Shown here piece by piece: positions 1 to 9,012 of a stretch of 64,000 bases of DNA. A model generated the notes under the pieces. The model saw only the letters and a program-made list of their open reading frames with translations. It was not told where the DNA came from and made no database searches. Source of the stretch: Mycteria americana (Eukaryota; Chordata; Aves; Ciconiiformes; Ciconiidae); contig NC_134366.1 of the NCBI RefSeq assembly GCF_035582795.1, positions 137,044,756 through 137,108,755 on the forward strand, given 5' to 3'. A program made the translations under genes and the position numbers. Positions within the stretch are counted from its first letter, which is position 1. Every line of letters starts with the position of its first letter.

Positions 1-97
1 AAATGTTAAATGCTATCCCAATATGATACTAAACAATAACATTTCATGTGCTACCAATATCATATAGGAATGAAACTAAAGCCAAAAAAAGTATTAC

Positions 98-203
98 CTC
101 GTCACGTGTCCATTTCACCCTGTTACATATCTTCTTCAAACCTTTTTGCTGTGGTACTTCATAGTCGTGATCCACATACTGAAGGTCATCATCTTCCTCA
201 CTG
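98..203 (-). CDS. MYBL1: MYBL1 coding exon 2
   Basis: The acceptor reads TACTCAG just above 203 and the donor GAG|GTAATA just below 98. The 106 nt encode S-S-E-E-D-D-D, then the LQYVDHDYEVPQQKG segment, and finish with VKWTRDE at the start of MYB repeat 1. The acceptor is CAGCAG, so splicing three bases later (exon starting at 200) would remove one serine and keep the frame. Confidence 0.9.
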
Positions 204-3200
204 CTGAGTACAACAGAAGGGTGAAGACGACAGAAATAGAGTTTAAAATAACTCTGAATAACTTATTTCTTCTAACTACTTGTAGCTTTTTTCCAAGCTG
301 TACATATTGTTCTAAAATGACATATGGAATTTGCATGAACATAAGATCTGCCTCCACTAGTGGCCTATATTCACCATGTCAAAGGAACAGAATTAATTTT
401 AATTTCAAGGCCACATACTGGGATATGGACAGATAATTCATTCCAATTCAAGACTTAAATTTGAAGCAAAAGCTATTGTTTAAGATCATGTTGTTATAAC
501 ACATTTATGAATCTTCATTTTACACAAATGAGCTTATAAAATAAAGCGGTTTGCTAGTCTGCAAAATACATTCATGTTCCACCTCCATAACTCAAACAAC
601 AAACACAACAAGGGTGCCAAATAAAATCTCAAGTTGACGCTAAATTAAGTTAGCTCCTGCCTTCAATAAAAGCGTTGCCTCAGTGTTACAGGAATTAGAC
701 ACAAATCTTTGAAGACAGAAATATTCCAGCAAGGAACAACCGCGGTATGAGTGCTGACCCCCTAAGTGAAGAGCCAGCAGGGCAGGAAGCCAGGTAACCT
801 CTGTGACTCCATGTAGATCACACTCCATCTACTGGAGAAACGCATACTTCACAGCTGTGATAAACAAAGCCTTGCAAACAAGCAGCACAGGGAAAAGTTT
901 CATGGAAATATCACTTAAACTTATATGTCAGTGACTCGTTAGACAGCATAAATTCAAACACATGTGGAAACCTAGGCTTAACAACAAGACGAGCAGTTCC
1001 TCTGCATGAGTTATAGCAGAGACACAAAGAAGGGACTCCCATCCAAATACACAGCTTTAATTAAAAGCAATTTCACACTGCAATCTTAATTTTTCTCCAT
1101 TTCATTATCAGTATAAAGCACGATATAAAAATAATAAGTTCATGTTCAAAACTAAATTTATTAGTTCTGCTCAGCCTTGAAAATCTCTTCCATTTTTCAA
1201 CCAAAGGTAAAAAAAAAATCCTTTCCCAGTAATGGAATTAACCTGTGCTGCTGTCCAAAGAACCGATTAGATGGCAGGCCTCTACATTGTTTTCCAGAAC
1301 ATGCAATTCACCCACACAGCACGCCAATCAACCATTTTTGTATATTTGCTATTTCCCATGAAGTGATTATGTTTTCTGTCGCTAACATGAATTTATGGTC
1401 ATTCAAGAAGAGCACTACTTACTTGAAAGCATTACTACAAGACAGTATGTACCCAGCTCTTGCAGACCCAGTGTATTTAACATTGCTTCTACATCCTACA
1501 CCACATCTGGATTTGCCCTACTTAGCTTCATGATGCAGTAGAAATATTTTGTAACACATAAACATATTAAAACTTTGTGGAGCCAGTGAAATACAAAGCA
1601 TTAAGCTTGTTGAAGGGTCAACAGCAAGTTCTTCATAGTACCTCCACAGGTTCTCAACAAACTTCAGGAGCATATCTTGGTATTATGAGGAGCATATCTT
1701 GGTATTATAATCCTATTTCATACCAAGCCAGCCACACAGTTTACTTATAACTAAAATTTGGCTTTGTGGTTAAGCTGTTGTCAACACAATCTCCTTACCC
1801 ACTGCACAGCAAACTAATTCAAGAACAGAGTCTTCAGTTACGTGAAAAATCATGAGGATTTAAAAAAAATTAAAAAAAAAGAGGAAGGGCTCCACGCACA
1901 CAGCAATGATGCTGACAAGACCGCCAGTACTAGACAACGTGGGGTCCCCACTGGCAGCAGCGTTTAAGAACCCTGCGCCTGGAGTTCTCCACCAGCATGC
2001 ATGTCCCACAGCCAAACCAGCACGGCTGCCGGCCACCTCCGCGCGCTTCACAGGCACGAGGGCCAGCCAAGCAGGCACTAAGCTCTCTTGCACCTTGATT
2101 CCACATGAATAACTGTTTAGTCCTTGGTTTTCTTTAGAACAGTACACCAGTAGATTATAAATGAAATATACATGAATGGTTGGGACTACTAACTTAAGCT
2201 TTAGATTAAAAAGAAAATATTTTCAAACACGTGGGGTTGTTATAGTTCATTTGACAATTGTTTTGCAGTTATGAAACTGTGCCACAATACTGCATGAAAG
2301 TGGAACACGGCCACTAAATTTCATCAAATAAGAAATCTGGAACAATAAAGTATTTCATGAGTTCTGTGCTAGCTGTCTCTGCAATTCTGAGCTGAGAACC
2401 ATTAAAGGAAAAAATTAAGCTTCCAAATGCAAAAACCAAGAGTAGTTTAACAAAATTAAACTTAATTCCATTTGGTGCAAAGCAATTATACTTTCCCCTT
2501 ACTCCACACTTAGATTAATCATCTTGAAATGACCTTTATGTAAACTCGTAACTACAATGATTTAGTTTTGGAGATACCATCACGATCACACACTAACACA
2601 GTATTCTTCTAGGGCTACTGATCTCTAACCAAACGTTCCTCTGCTATCCGCAACCAGCTGTATTTTCAATGATGACATCAAAGCACTCCATAGCCATGAG
2701 AGATAATACAAGCTAAAGCTTTGCAAAGACAAAACAGATGAAAGTCTCTTAAATTACAAAACGCAGATTAGGAGTAACAAGAAACATTCTCTCTCTGAGC
2801 TGATTCTTGCAGGTAGCAAAGTACAGACAGCTCCAGCAGTCAGCCTCTGCAAGCAAAGCTCCTTAATGAATCTTTGTTCCTTACACAACTAGAACCCCAA
2901 AGCATTGCTTTCTTGGTTTAGCTGCAGTTTTGCAGAAAAAGATTAACTTGTGAACTCTTTTCATGTCAGAGGAAAATGCAGAGACAGTTTTAATATCTGT
3001 AACTGTGAAACCACCCCCAATTCCATGAGAAGTATGCAGCCATGGTAAACCCCTGATGCCGTAGGTAACTCACACATTAATATTACTCACTGAGTATCTT
3101 TTCCTTTCTCAATCCTAATCCTTCTTTTACATTTCTTTATCACTTTCCAGAAACTGGTTTTCTATTTAGGACAAGAATAATTATAGCAATAAAACAGTTC

Positions 3201-3689
3201 TTCAGGACCCACCTTCTGAATAACAAAGCAAAGACACACCCATTTTCATATCAATAAAGCAAAAGATGTATCAAAACCATCTGGGGCTGCTGCTGAAGCT
3301 CTTGAGGAAAACATTCTCTCTCGGGGAGATTTCAGGCTAGATTATGTCATCCTCCAGGGTGGGAAGACAGATACCTGTGCGGGCACCGGGCGAGGGAGGA
3401 ATCAGAGGGCGGAGGGAGGGAGGTGGGCAGTGACACCCGAGGCCGGGGAGGTGGAAGGAGGCCGAGAGCAGCGCCAGCAGAGCTCGGCGGGGGGGTGAGG
3501 GGCGGCAGGGACGGGGCGGGGCGGGACGGCGGCGGCACCTGGCAGGGATCCCGGGGCGCGGGGGGGTACCTGGGCGCGGGGCGGCGGCGTGGAAGGCAGC
3601 GACTGCCCGGGAGGGGGCGGGGGGCAGAAGGCGCAGAGATCCCCGGGCCGGGCCCACAGCCACACTCACCTGCGCGGTCTCTTCGCCAT
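98..3689 (-). CDS. MYBL1: MYBL1 (A-MYB) 5' part, coding exons 1 and 2, gene truncated by window edge
   Basis: MYBL1 is a MYB-family DNA-binding transcription factor, known as a master regulator of male meiosis and pachytene piRNA precursors, including in rooster. On the minus strand, exon 1 encodes MAKRPR plus two bases of a serine codon. Exon 2 continues through an acidic stretch (EEDDD), LQYVDHDYEVPQQKG and NRVKWTRDE, which is the family N-terminus running into the first MYB repeat. The joined coding length at the exon 2 donor is 126 nt, so the donor is in phase 0. Both splice sites are canonical. All later exons, covering the rest of repeats R1-R3 and the transactivation region, lie left of position 1. 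The identity comes from remembered family sequence, not from a search. The main oddity is the tandem acceptor of exon 2. Confidence 0.9.
204..3669 (-). other. MYBL1: MYBL1 intron 1
   Basis: This AT-rich intron of about 3.5 kb contains no convincing exon or transposon. Two local features stand out: a 22-bp tandem duplication at 1666-1709 and a short GC- and CpG-richer block at about 1889-2105. The right end, above about 3390, already belongs to the CpG island. Confidence 0.8.
1666..1709. repeat. 22-bp tandem duplication
   Basis: The unit beginning aggagcatatcttggtatta occurs twice head to tail (1666-1687 and 1688-1709). The copies differ only at the last base, which suggests a recent slippage or duplication event. 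Confidence 0.85.
3670..3689 (-). CDS. MYBL1: MYBL1 coding exon 1 (start codon exon)
   Basis: The start ATG is the complement of 3687-3689. Twenty coding bases (M-A-K-R-P-R plus AG) are followed by the donor GTGAGTG at 3669 and below. This start is chosen because the six residues match the conserved MYBL1 N-terminus and because they splice in frame into exon 2. The exon's untranslated part extends upstream to higher coordinates into the CpG island; its transcription start cannot be fixed from sequence. Confidence 0.85.
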
Positions 3690-4240
3690 CCTCGGGGCGC
3701 ACCATAGGGGGGGCCGCCACGGGAGCGGGGCGCAGCGCGGAGCCCCCGAGCCCCCGCCCGGTCTCCTCCTCTCACAGCCGGGCGGCGCGGCAGGGCGGGC
3801 GGGGGACGGAGAGAGGCACTGGCGGCTCAGGAAGGCTTGAGGCGGGCAGGGCTCCTTTTACAGCCCCCTCTTCCCCGCGGAGCTTCGCGCTATCCGCAGC
3901 GCCCCGGCGGCCGCCCTCAGCCCCGGCCCGGCCCGGCTCCCGGCGCGTCAGGCATGGCTCGGCCTGGCCCCTGCCCGCAAGGACGGAGCGCGCAGCGGCC
4001 CCTTTCTCGCCCGGCTGTGCGTCCCCCCTCCTGTCAGAGCTGCCGCGGGCTCCGGCGGCGCCTTCCCGCCCTGGGCTGCTGCCCTGCCCTGCCCGGCCCG
4101 GCCCCCGCTGCCGGCCGGCCCCCGCCGCCCGGGTTGCGCCGCCACCGCCGCGCTCGCGGCGGGCTCGGTCGGTGCCGCCGAATCTCGCGCCCAGCCTCCT
4201 TCCAGAGCCACCGTTTGAATCTGCGCAGGCGGACTGCCGC

Positions 4241-4250
4241 CCCATTGGCC
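4241..4250 (-). promoter_or_regulatory. CCAAT box (NF-Y type) in MYBL1 promoter
   Basis: The minus strand reads GGCCAATGGG, a full CCAAT pentamer with the flanks preferred by NF-Y, about 550 bp upstream of the MYBL1 start codon. The nearby plus-strand TTTGAA at about 4214 resembles a cell-cycle CHR element. The distance to the true start site is unknown. Confidence 0.5.
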
Positions 4251-4479
4251 GCCGCCGCCGCACGCGACCCGGGCGGGGGGCGGGGCCTCGCGCCCGCCGC
4301 GGGCGGGGAGGGGAGGGGGAGGGGCGGCAGGGGCGAGGCATGACGGGGGAGCGAGTTTTCCCGGCTGGCGGGGCGGGGGAGGGCACCCCGCATCGCCGAC
4401 AGCCCCCCGCCCCGTAACGCCCCGCCGCGAGCACCCGCGCGCCGCCCGCGCCAGCGGCAACGGCGGGGGCTCCTGACGG

Positions 4480-4488
4480 AAAAAAAAA
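4480..4488 (-). terminator. RNA polymerase III terminator of tRNA-Tyr
   Basis: A run of nine A on the plus strand gives T9 on the tRNA strand, about 38 nt downstream of the mature 3' end. No shorter T4 run lies between, so this is the first plausible Pol III stop. Confidence 0.75.
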
Positions 4489-4526
4489 CGGCGGCCGCCC
4501 CGCGCGGCGGCGCAAAACCGAGCCGC

Positions 4527-4616
4527 TCCTTCGAGCCGGAATCGAACCAGCGACCTAAGGATTCCCGCGGGCCGCGCCTCTACAGTCCTCCGCTCTACCA
4601 GCTGAGCTATCGAAGG
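4527..4616 (-). tRNA. tRNA-Tyr (anticodon GTA) with 17-nt intron
   Basis: On the minus strand the gene starts CCTTCGA and ends TCGAAGG plus discriminator A, giving a perfect 7-bp acceptor stem. The A box (TAGCTCAGCTGGT) and B box (GGTTCGATTCC) are intact. The anticodon loop reads C-T-G-T-A-G, so the anticodon GTA is the complement of 4581-4583. A 17-nt GC-rich intron (4563-4579) interrupts the gene directly after the base 3' of the anticodon, the usual place for eukaryotic tRNA-Tyr introns. The mature tRNA is 73 nt before CCA addition. It lies about 840 bp upstream of the MYBL1 start codon on the same strand, inside the CpG island. All visible elements are intact, so it is probably functional. 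Confidence 0.97.
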
Positions 4617-4979
4617 GAGCTGGGCGATGCTCCCATTCCGCGGCACACAGCCTGGCCGCTCCTCACGGCGGGAACGGCCGCCGTGTAAAGACCTTCTTTA
4701 GACCGAGACCTGAAACCGCGGGCGACCCGAGTCTGACAGGGCGAGCGCCCAGCGGAGGGCGCCCGCACCCAGGGCCGCCTCCCTGCTACCGGCGGGTCGG
4801 TTAGCACAGGGGGCGAGGACGGTGCCCTCAGCCCCTCACACTGCCGCCCTGTGCGCAGCCTCAGGGGGCGCGAAGGCAGCCCTTCGCTCTTCCCTCCGCC
4901 GAAGCATTGCTGCCCTGTGCTTGAGAAGCGAGAAGCGTGGGTCTCATCGCGCCCAGGCACCCCGCTTATGGGGCGCCTG

Positions 4980-7900
4980 CTCTAGCCGCTACACGGGTGT
5001 ATTAAAATAAAGGCACTCCAAACATCGCTCCACATCCTCCTGTGGCTGCACTTAGAAACACACGAACTCTGCAGAGCTCTTAGGAGAAGAGGGTGCCAGC
5101 ACCTGCCCTAAAGACATGGGTTGGCAGTTACAGAGCCAAAAAAAAAAGGGGCAGGGGATCTTTCTGCAGCCCTGAGAAAGGCACTCCTGGGATCAGCGTT
5201 TGAAGACACTCACCCGCGGTGCCTGCTCAGTTCTTGGGTGCTCGTCTATTACAGGGCCCACCCATCAGCTTTTTCCTTTATTAATTTTAATGTGTTTTCT
5301 ACCTTAATGGTCAAAACAAATCATCAAAACAGCGTATGGTTTCTTATTCCAAACACATTTTTATAAATTATTTACTTACGGAAAATTGTAACCACCGCCA
5401 CAGAGGGAATAACTCCCTGAAGCTATCCCTGCCATGAAGTACAAGCAACGCTCAAGCATAACCTATGTATTATCTAGGTATTCCCCTACGCAAAAGTCTT
5501 AAGCTGGAAGTTATTTGTATAAATGAAGCCTTGCATGTATGGAGCTTGTACACACACACGTGCACAGGTACATGTTTATATACATACCTATCTGAGCAGA
5601 ACGCCTCTCCCCAGCCCAGGTGGGGAGCAGGGCGGGCAGGACAGCTTGGCTGGCAGCAGAACCGCAGGCCCTGGCACAGCCCCTAAGGCACGGCAGGGGG
5701 GAAAAAACCCCCAAAACCCAACTTGCCTGCCTTACAAACCTGCTGTTACAAGGACAAAGTCGTATCGCTGCATCTTTCACAGAAAAAAAAAATCAAATTT
5801 GTTGGAGTTTTTATTTGTTTATTTACAAGCAGTCTTTGCCTGCTGTTTACTAATAGGTGTTCGGCACCAACCTGCATTCACTGTGATTCACTTTTAGTAT
5901 CCAGAGATGACAACACAGCAGGTTTCCCCACATCAAAGCTTGACAGGAGTCTTTGAACTACAAAAGCTGTAATCAAAAAGTATGTGGAATAAAAGCCACC
6001 CTGAGACAGGATTTGTGTCGTCAGCCTCATATGGTATGAAATGTCACCTTTTAGCATTCATTTATATTTAATTCAAAGTGAAAGGAGCCTGAAATAAAAA
6101 TAGTGTTGTTTAAACAAGTACCTTCTTGTATATTCCCACAGTAATACATGTGTTCTTATTTTGTAGGAAATAGATCCCGAAAGCATTAGCTGAGTCAAAC
6201 TACTAAATTAATAAGTACTGATGGTCCTGTTGTTAAAAAAAAAAAAAATCTAAAGATGCAGTTTGTTATGACATCCAGTAAACATTCTCCTTGGAGTACA
6301 TCAGTAAGCACATACACACCTCACTTTTTTTTCTTTTTTAATCCTGTATGCATTACTGTCCCATGTGACAAGGTCTAATGTACCAAGTTTCTTGTGCGTG
6401 TACATGACAAAAAAAGGATGGAGATGCATCCCCCTTTCCATCTCTTCTCAGCTTCTAGTAGCTTCACAAACCCAAGCCAGATGTCTAGCTACTTGTCTCT
6501 GAAGAGACCCTACAACAAGTTTTTTTTCCAACTGTTCATTTAAGAGCATCCCTAAGAAAGAAGGCACAAACTAGCAGTCTGCCTCTGTAGCAGAATATGG
6601 AATGTCTCCCCCAAATACCACCATGTTCAGGGACTGTCCCATCCCATCCCATCAGGGCTGTCATGGCCCACAAGCCATCAGGCTCAGCCTCAATAGACTT
6701 CTGGTAGGACATTCACCAGCCTGCAATATCTGAGTCCCATTATGCAAGACCTCCTTTCTGCTTTTGCTTGTCCTTCCCAAGGACAAAGGAGAGCTCGATT
6801 CCAGCCTAGACCTGAAGAACATGACCAGGTGCAAAGACACTGCTGCAGGTTCAGGGTGGCAGGATGAGGCAAATGTCACCATCACTCCAGGCTCATGGAC
6901 CTTGAGTCACAGCGGGCATACTTCCAGTGGCACTTTGCCACTTCCCCATTGCCTTGGGACTGCTTAGTTGGGTCTCCTGACAAGTCAAACCCAAACATCA
7001 CTAGAACCACCTATTGCCATTTGGATCCTGCTTGGCTTTTGTAGCGTTCCCCAAGTGCCAACAGCAGTGGGCATCCCACTTCCAAAGACAGGACACTCAC
7101 TCACAGTCTTACCCAGATGATTTGATAGGTGAAGTACCCTGGATAATCCTGTGATTTGCCCCGTTATTTATTCCTTCTTGCTAAGCTTCCTGCTGATCTG
7201 CAGGGAAAAAAAAATCTATTAGGCATTCATTATGACCCTAACCGATGGCAGATGAGCGAGTCTGTTCCTGCTGGGAAACAGGTCCCTTTCTGTGCAACAC
7301 CGATGCTTCAAAAAATTTCACGCAGCTGCAGTGGTACGAAGGTACCACACTATTTGGCCATATGTTAAGTCCATATGCATATTACCAGGCTCACTTGTTA
7401 CTGCTCCAATTCTGTGAGAGTTCCATCTATTCCCTGGCAAAGCCTTTAATGAATAAAAAAATACCAGTCATGATCCCATTTCATATTGTCACAGAGCTGA
7501 AATGATGGAAAAACTCTGAAATCATGTGCAGAAGTTTGTAATTCTTTGCTGCTATGCTCATCAGAATCTCATTGTGAATTCAGGCAGCCAGTTCGACATT
7601 TATCTGGACTACTAAGCAATACAAGGATATTCCCCAGAGGGCACAGGGCCTAACACCACTGACATGAAGTTAAGAATAATCAGTCTATCTAAATGATCTC
7701 CCTGTAGGTTGTTCAGAAACCTTACAATGGAGGAACCCAGAGTCTTTGTGAAGATAATTCTTGGCACAGACAATCAACAAGGCACGCAACTGACTTCTTG
7801 CTACGAGAGCTTCAACCTTTGAATCTAGCAAAATTCCTACAAGGTAAACTCAGGAATTAGTCTTTTGAATTGCGGAAAAAAAGTGGCTTATTTCCTCAGC

Positions 7901-8150
7901 AAACAGTTTCCCAACTCAAAGACAATTGCTGCCAGTCTCATAGAACTAAGGTCTATACAGTAAAAGAAACACGTGATGATTGCTAAAATAAAGACCAAGC
8001 TCAGTGTAGGTGAGCTTACAGGTTTTTTTACCAGATGCTTTCCTTTTAGCAGTCTTCAATGCCGTATCACCAGTTCCTCTAGTGACTATAATCTTCAGAG
8101 CTCTACTCTGGCAGAAACACCAACTATGTTAATCAAAACCACATGCATCC
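4980..8150. other. Intergenic stretch without recognised gene
   Basis: No exon, RNA gene or clear transposon was recognised. Only small simple runs occur, such as a short CA/TG tract near 5549-5575 and an A-run near 6236-6248. Open frames here are short, lack family resemblance and look like chance. Confidence 0.6.
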
Positions 8151-8154
8151 ATCA

Positions 8155-9012
8155 AGATCTGCTTGAGGGGAGGAAGGCTCTGCAGAGGGACCTGGACAGG
8201 CTGGATGCATGGGCCGAGGTCAATTGTATGAGGTTTAACAAGGCCAAGTGCAAGGTCCTGCACTTGGGCCACAGCAACCCCATGCAACGCTACAGGCTTG
8301 GGGAAGAGTGGCTGGAAAGCTGCCAGGCAGAGAAGGACCTGGGGGTGTTGGTTGACAGCTGGCTGAATATGAGCCAGCAGTGTGCCCAGGTGGCCAAGAA
8401 AGCCAATGGCATCCTGGCTTGTATCAAAAATAGCATGGCCAGCAGAACTAGGGAAGTGATCGTGCCCCTGTACTCAGCACTGGTGAGGCCGCACCTTGAA
8501 TACTGTGTTCAGTTTTGGGCCCCTCACTACAAGAGGGAGATTGAGGTGCTGGAGTGTGTCCAGAGAAGGGCAACGAAGCTGGTGAAGGGTCTGGAGCACA
8601 AGTCTTATGAGGGGCAGCTGAGGGAACTGGGATTGTTTAGCCTGGAGAAAAGGAGGCTGAGGGGAGACCTTATCGCTCTCTACAACTACCTGAAAGGAGG
8701 TTGTAGAGAGGTGGGGGTTGGTCTCTTCTCCCAGGTAACAAGTGATAGGACAAGAGGAAATGGTGTCAAGTTGCACCAGGGGAGGTTTAGACTGGATATT
8801 AGGAAACTTTTCTTCACTGAAAGGGTTATCAAGCATTGGAAGAGGCTGCCCAGGGAAGTGGTTGAGTCGCCATCCCTGGAGGTATTTAAAGGATGGTTGG
8901 ATGAGGTGCTTAGGGACATGGTGTAGTGGTGGTCTTGGTAGTGTTAGGTTTACGGTTGGACTCGATGATCTTAAAGGTCTTTTCCAACCTATACGATTCT
9001 GTGATTCTGTGA
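8155..9012 (+). mobile_element. CR1 LINE, 5'-truncated, plus strand
   Basis: The segment encodes the C-terminal part of CR1 ORF2, downstream of the reverse-transcriptase active site. Recognisable pieces are [52 protein letters not shown] and [19 protein letters not shown]. The frame stays open to a stop at about 8926. It is followed by the CR1 3' end (gttggactcgatgatctt, then ttttccaacct) and the octamer-type tail gattctgt repeated at 8994-9012. The 5' end is cut off near 8155, which is typical of CR1 insertion. The open frame begins upstream at 7973, but the residues before about 8155 are not CR1. The copy cannot move by itself. Confidence 0.92.

Larger units (their letters stand above)
3390..4970. 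promoter_or_regulatory. MYBL1: CpG island: MYBL1 promoter with embedded tRNA gene
   Basis: This is a dense CpG-rich segment surrounded by AT-rich DNA. It covers MYBL1 exon 1, its likely 5' UTR, a CCAAT box on the minus strand (4241-4250), a G-rich tract on the plus strand (about 4271-4335), a MYB-type CAACGG word (4458-4463) and a tRNA-Tyr gene. No TATA box is evident, so dispersed initiation is expected. The part from 4640 to 4970, beyond the tRNA, could support a divergent plus-strand transcript, but no coding exon is seen there. Confidence 0.8.

Noticed and set aside
3337-4515. Several long open frames on both strands across the MYBL1 CpG island
   Set aside because: They are products of high GC content, overlap one another and the tRNA gene, and have Arg/Pro/Gly/Ala-rich sequence without family resemblance.
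7973-8154. N-terminal part of the open frame leading into the CR1 copy
   Set aside because: The residues before about 8155 do not resemble CR1; the frame is open by chance and merely fuses with the insertion.
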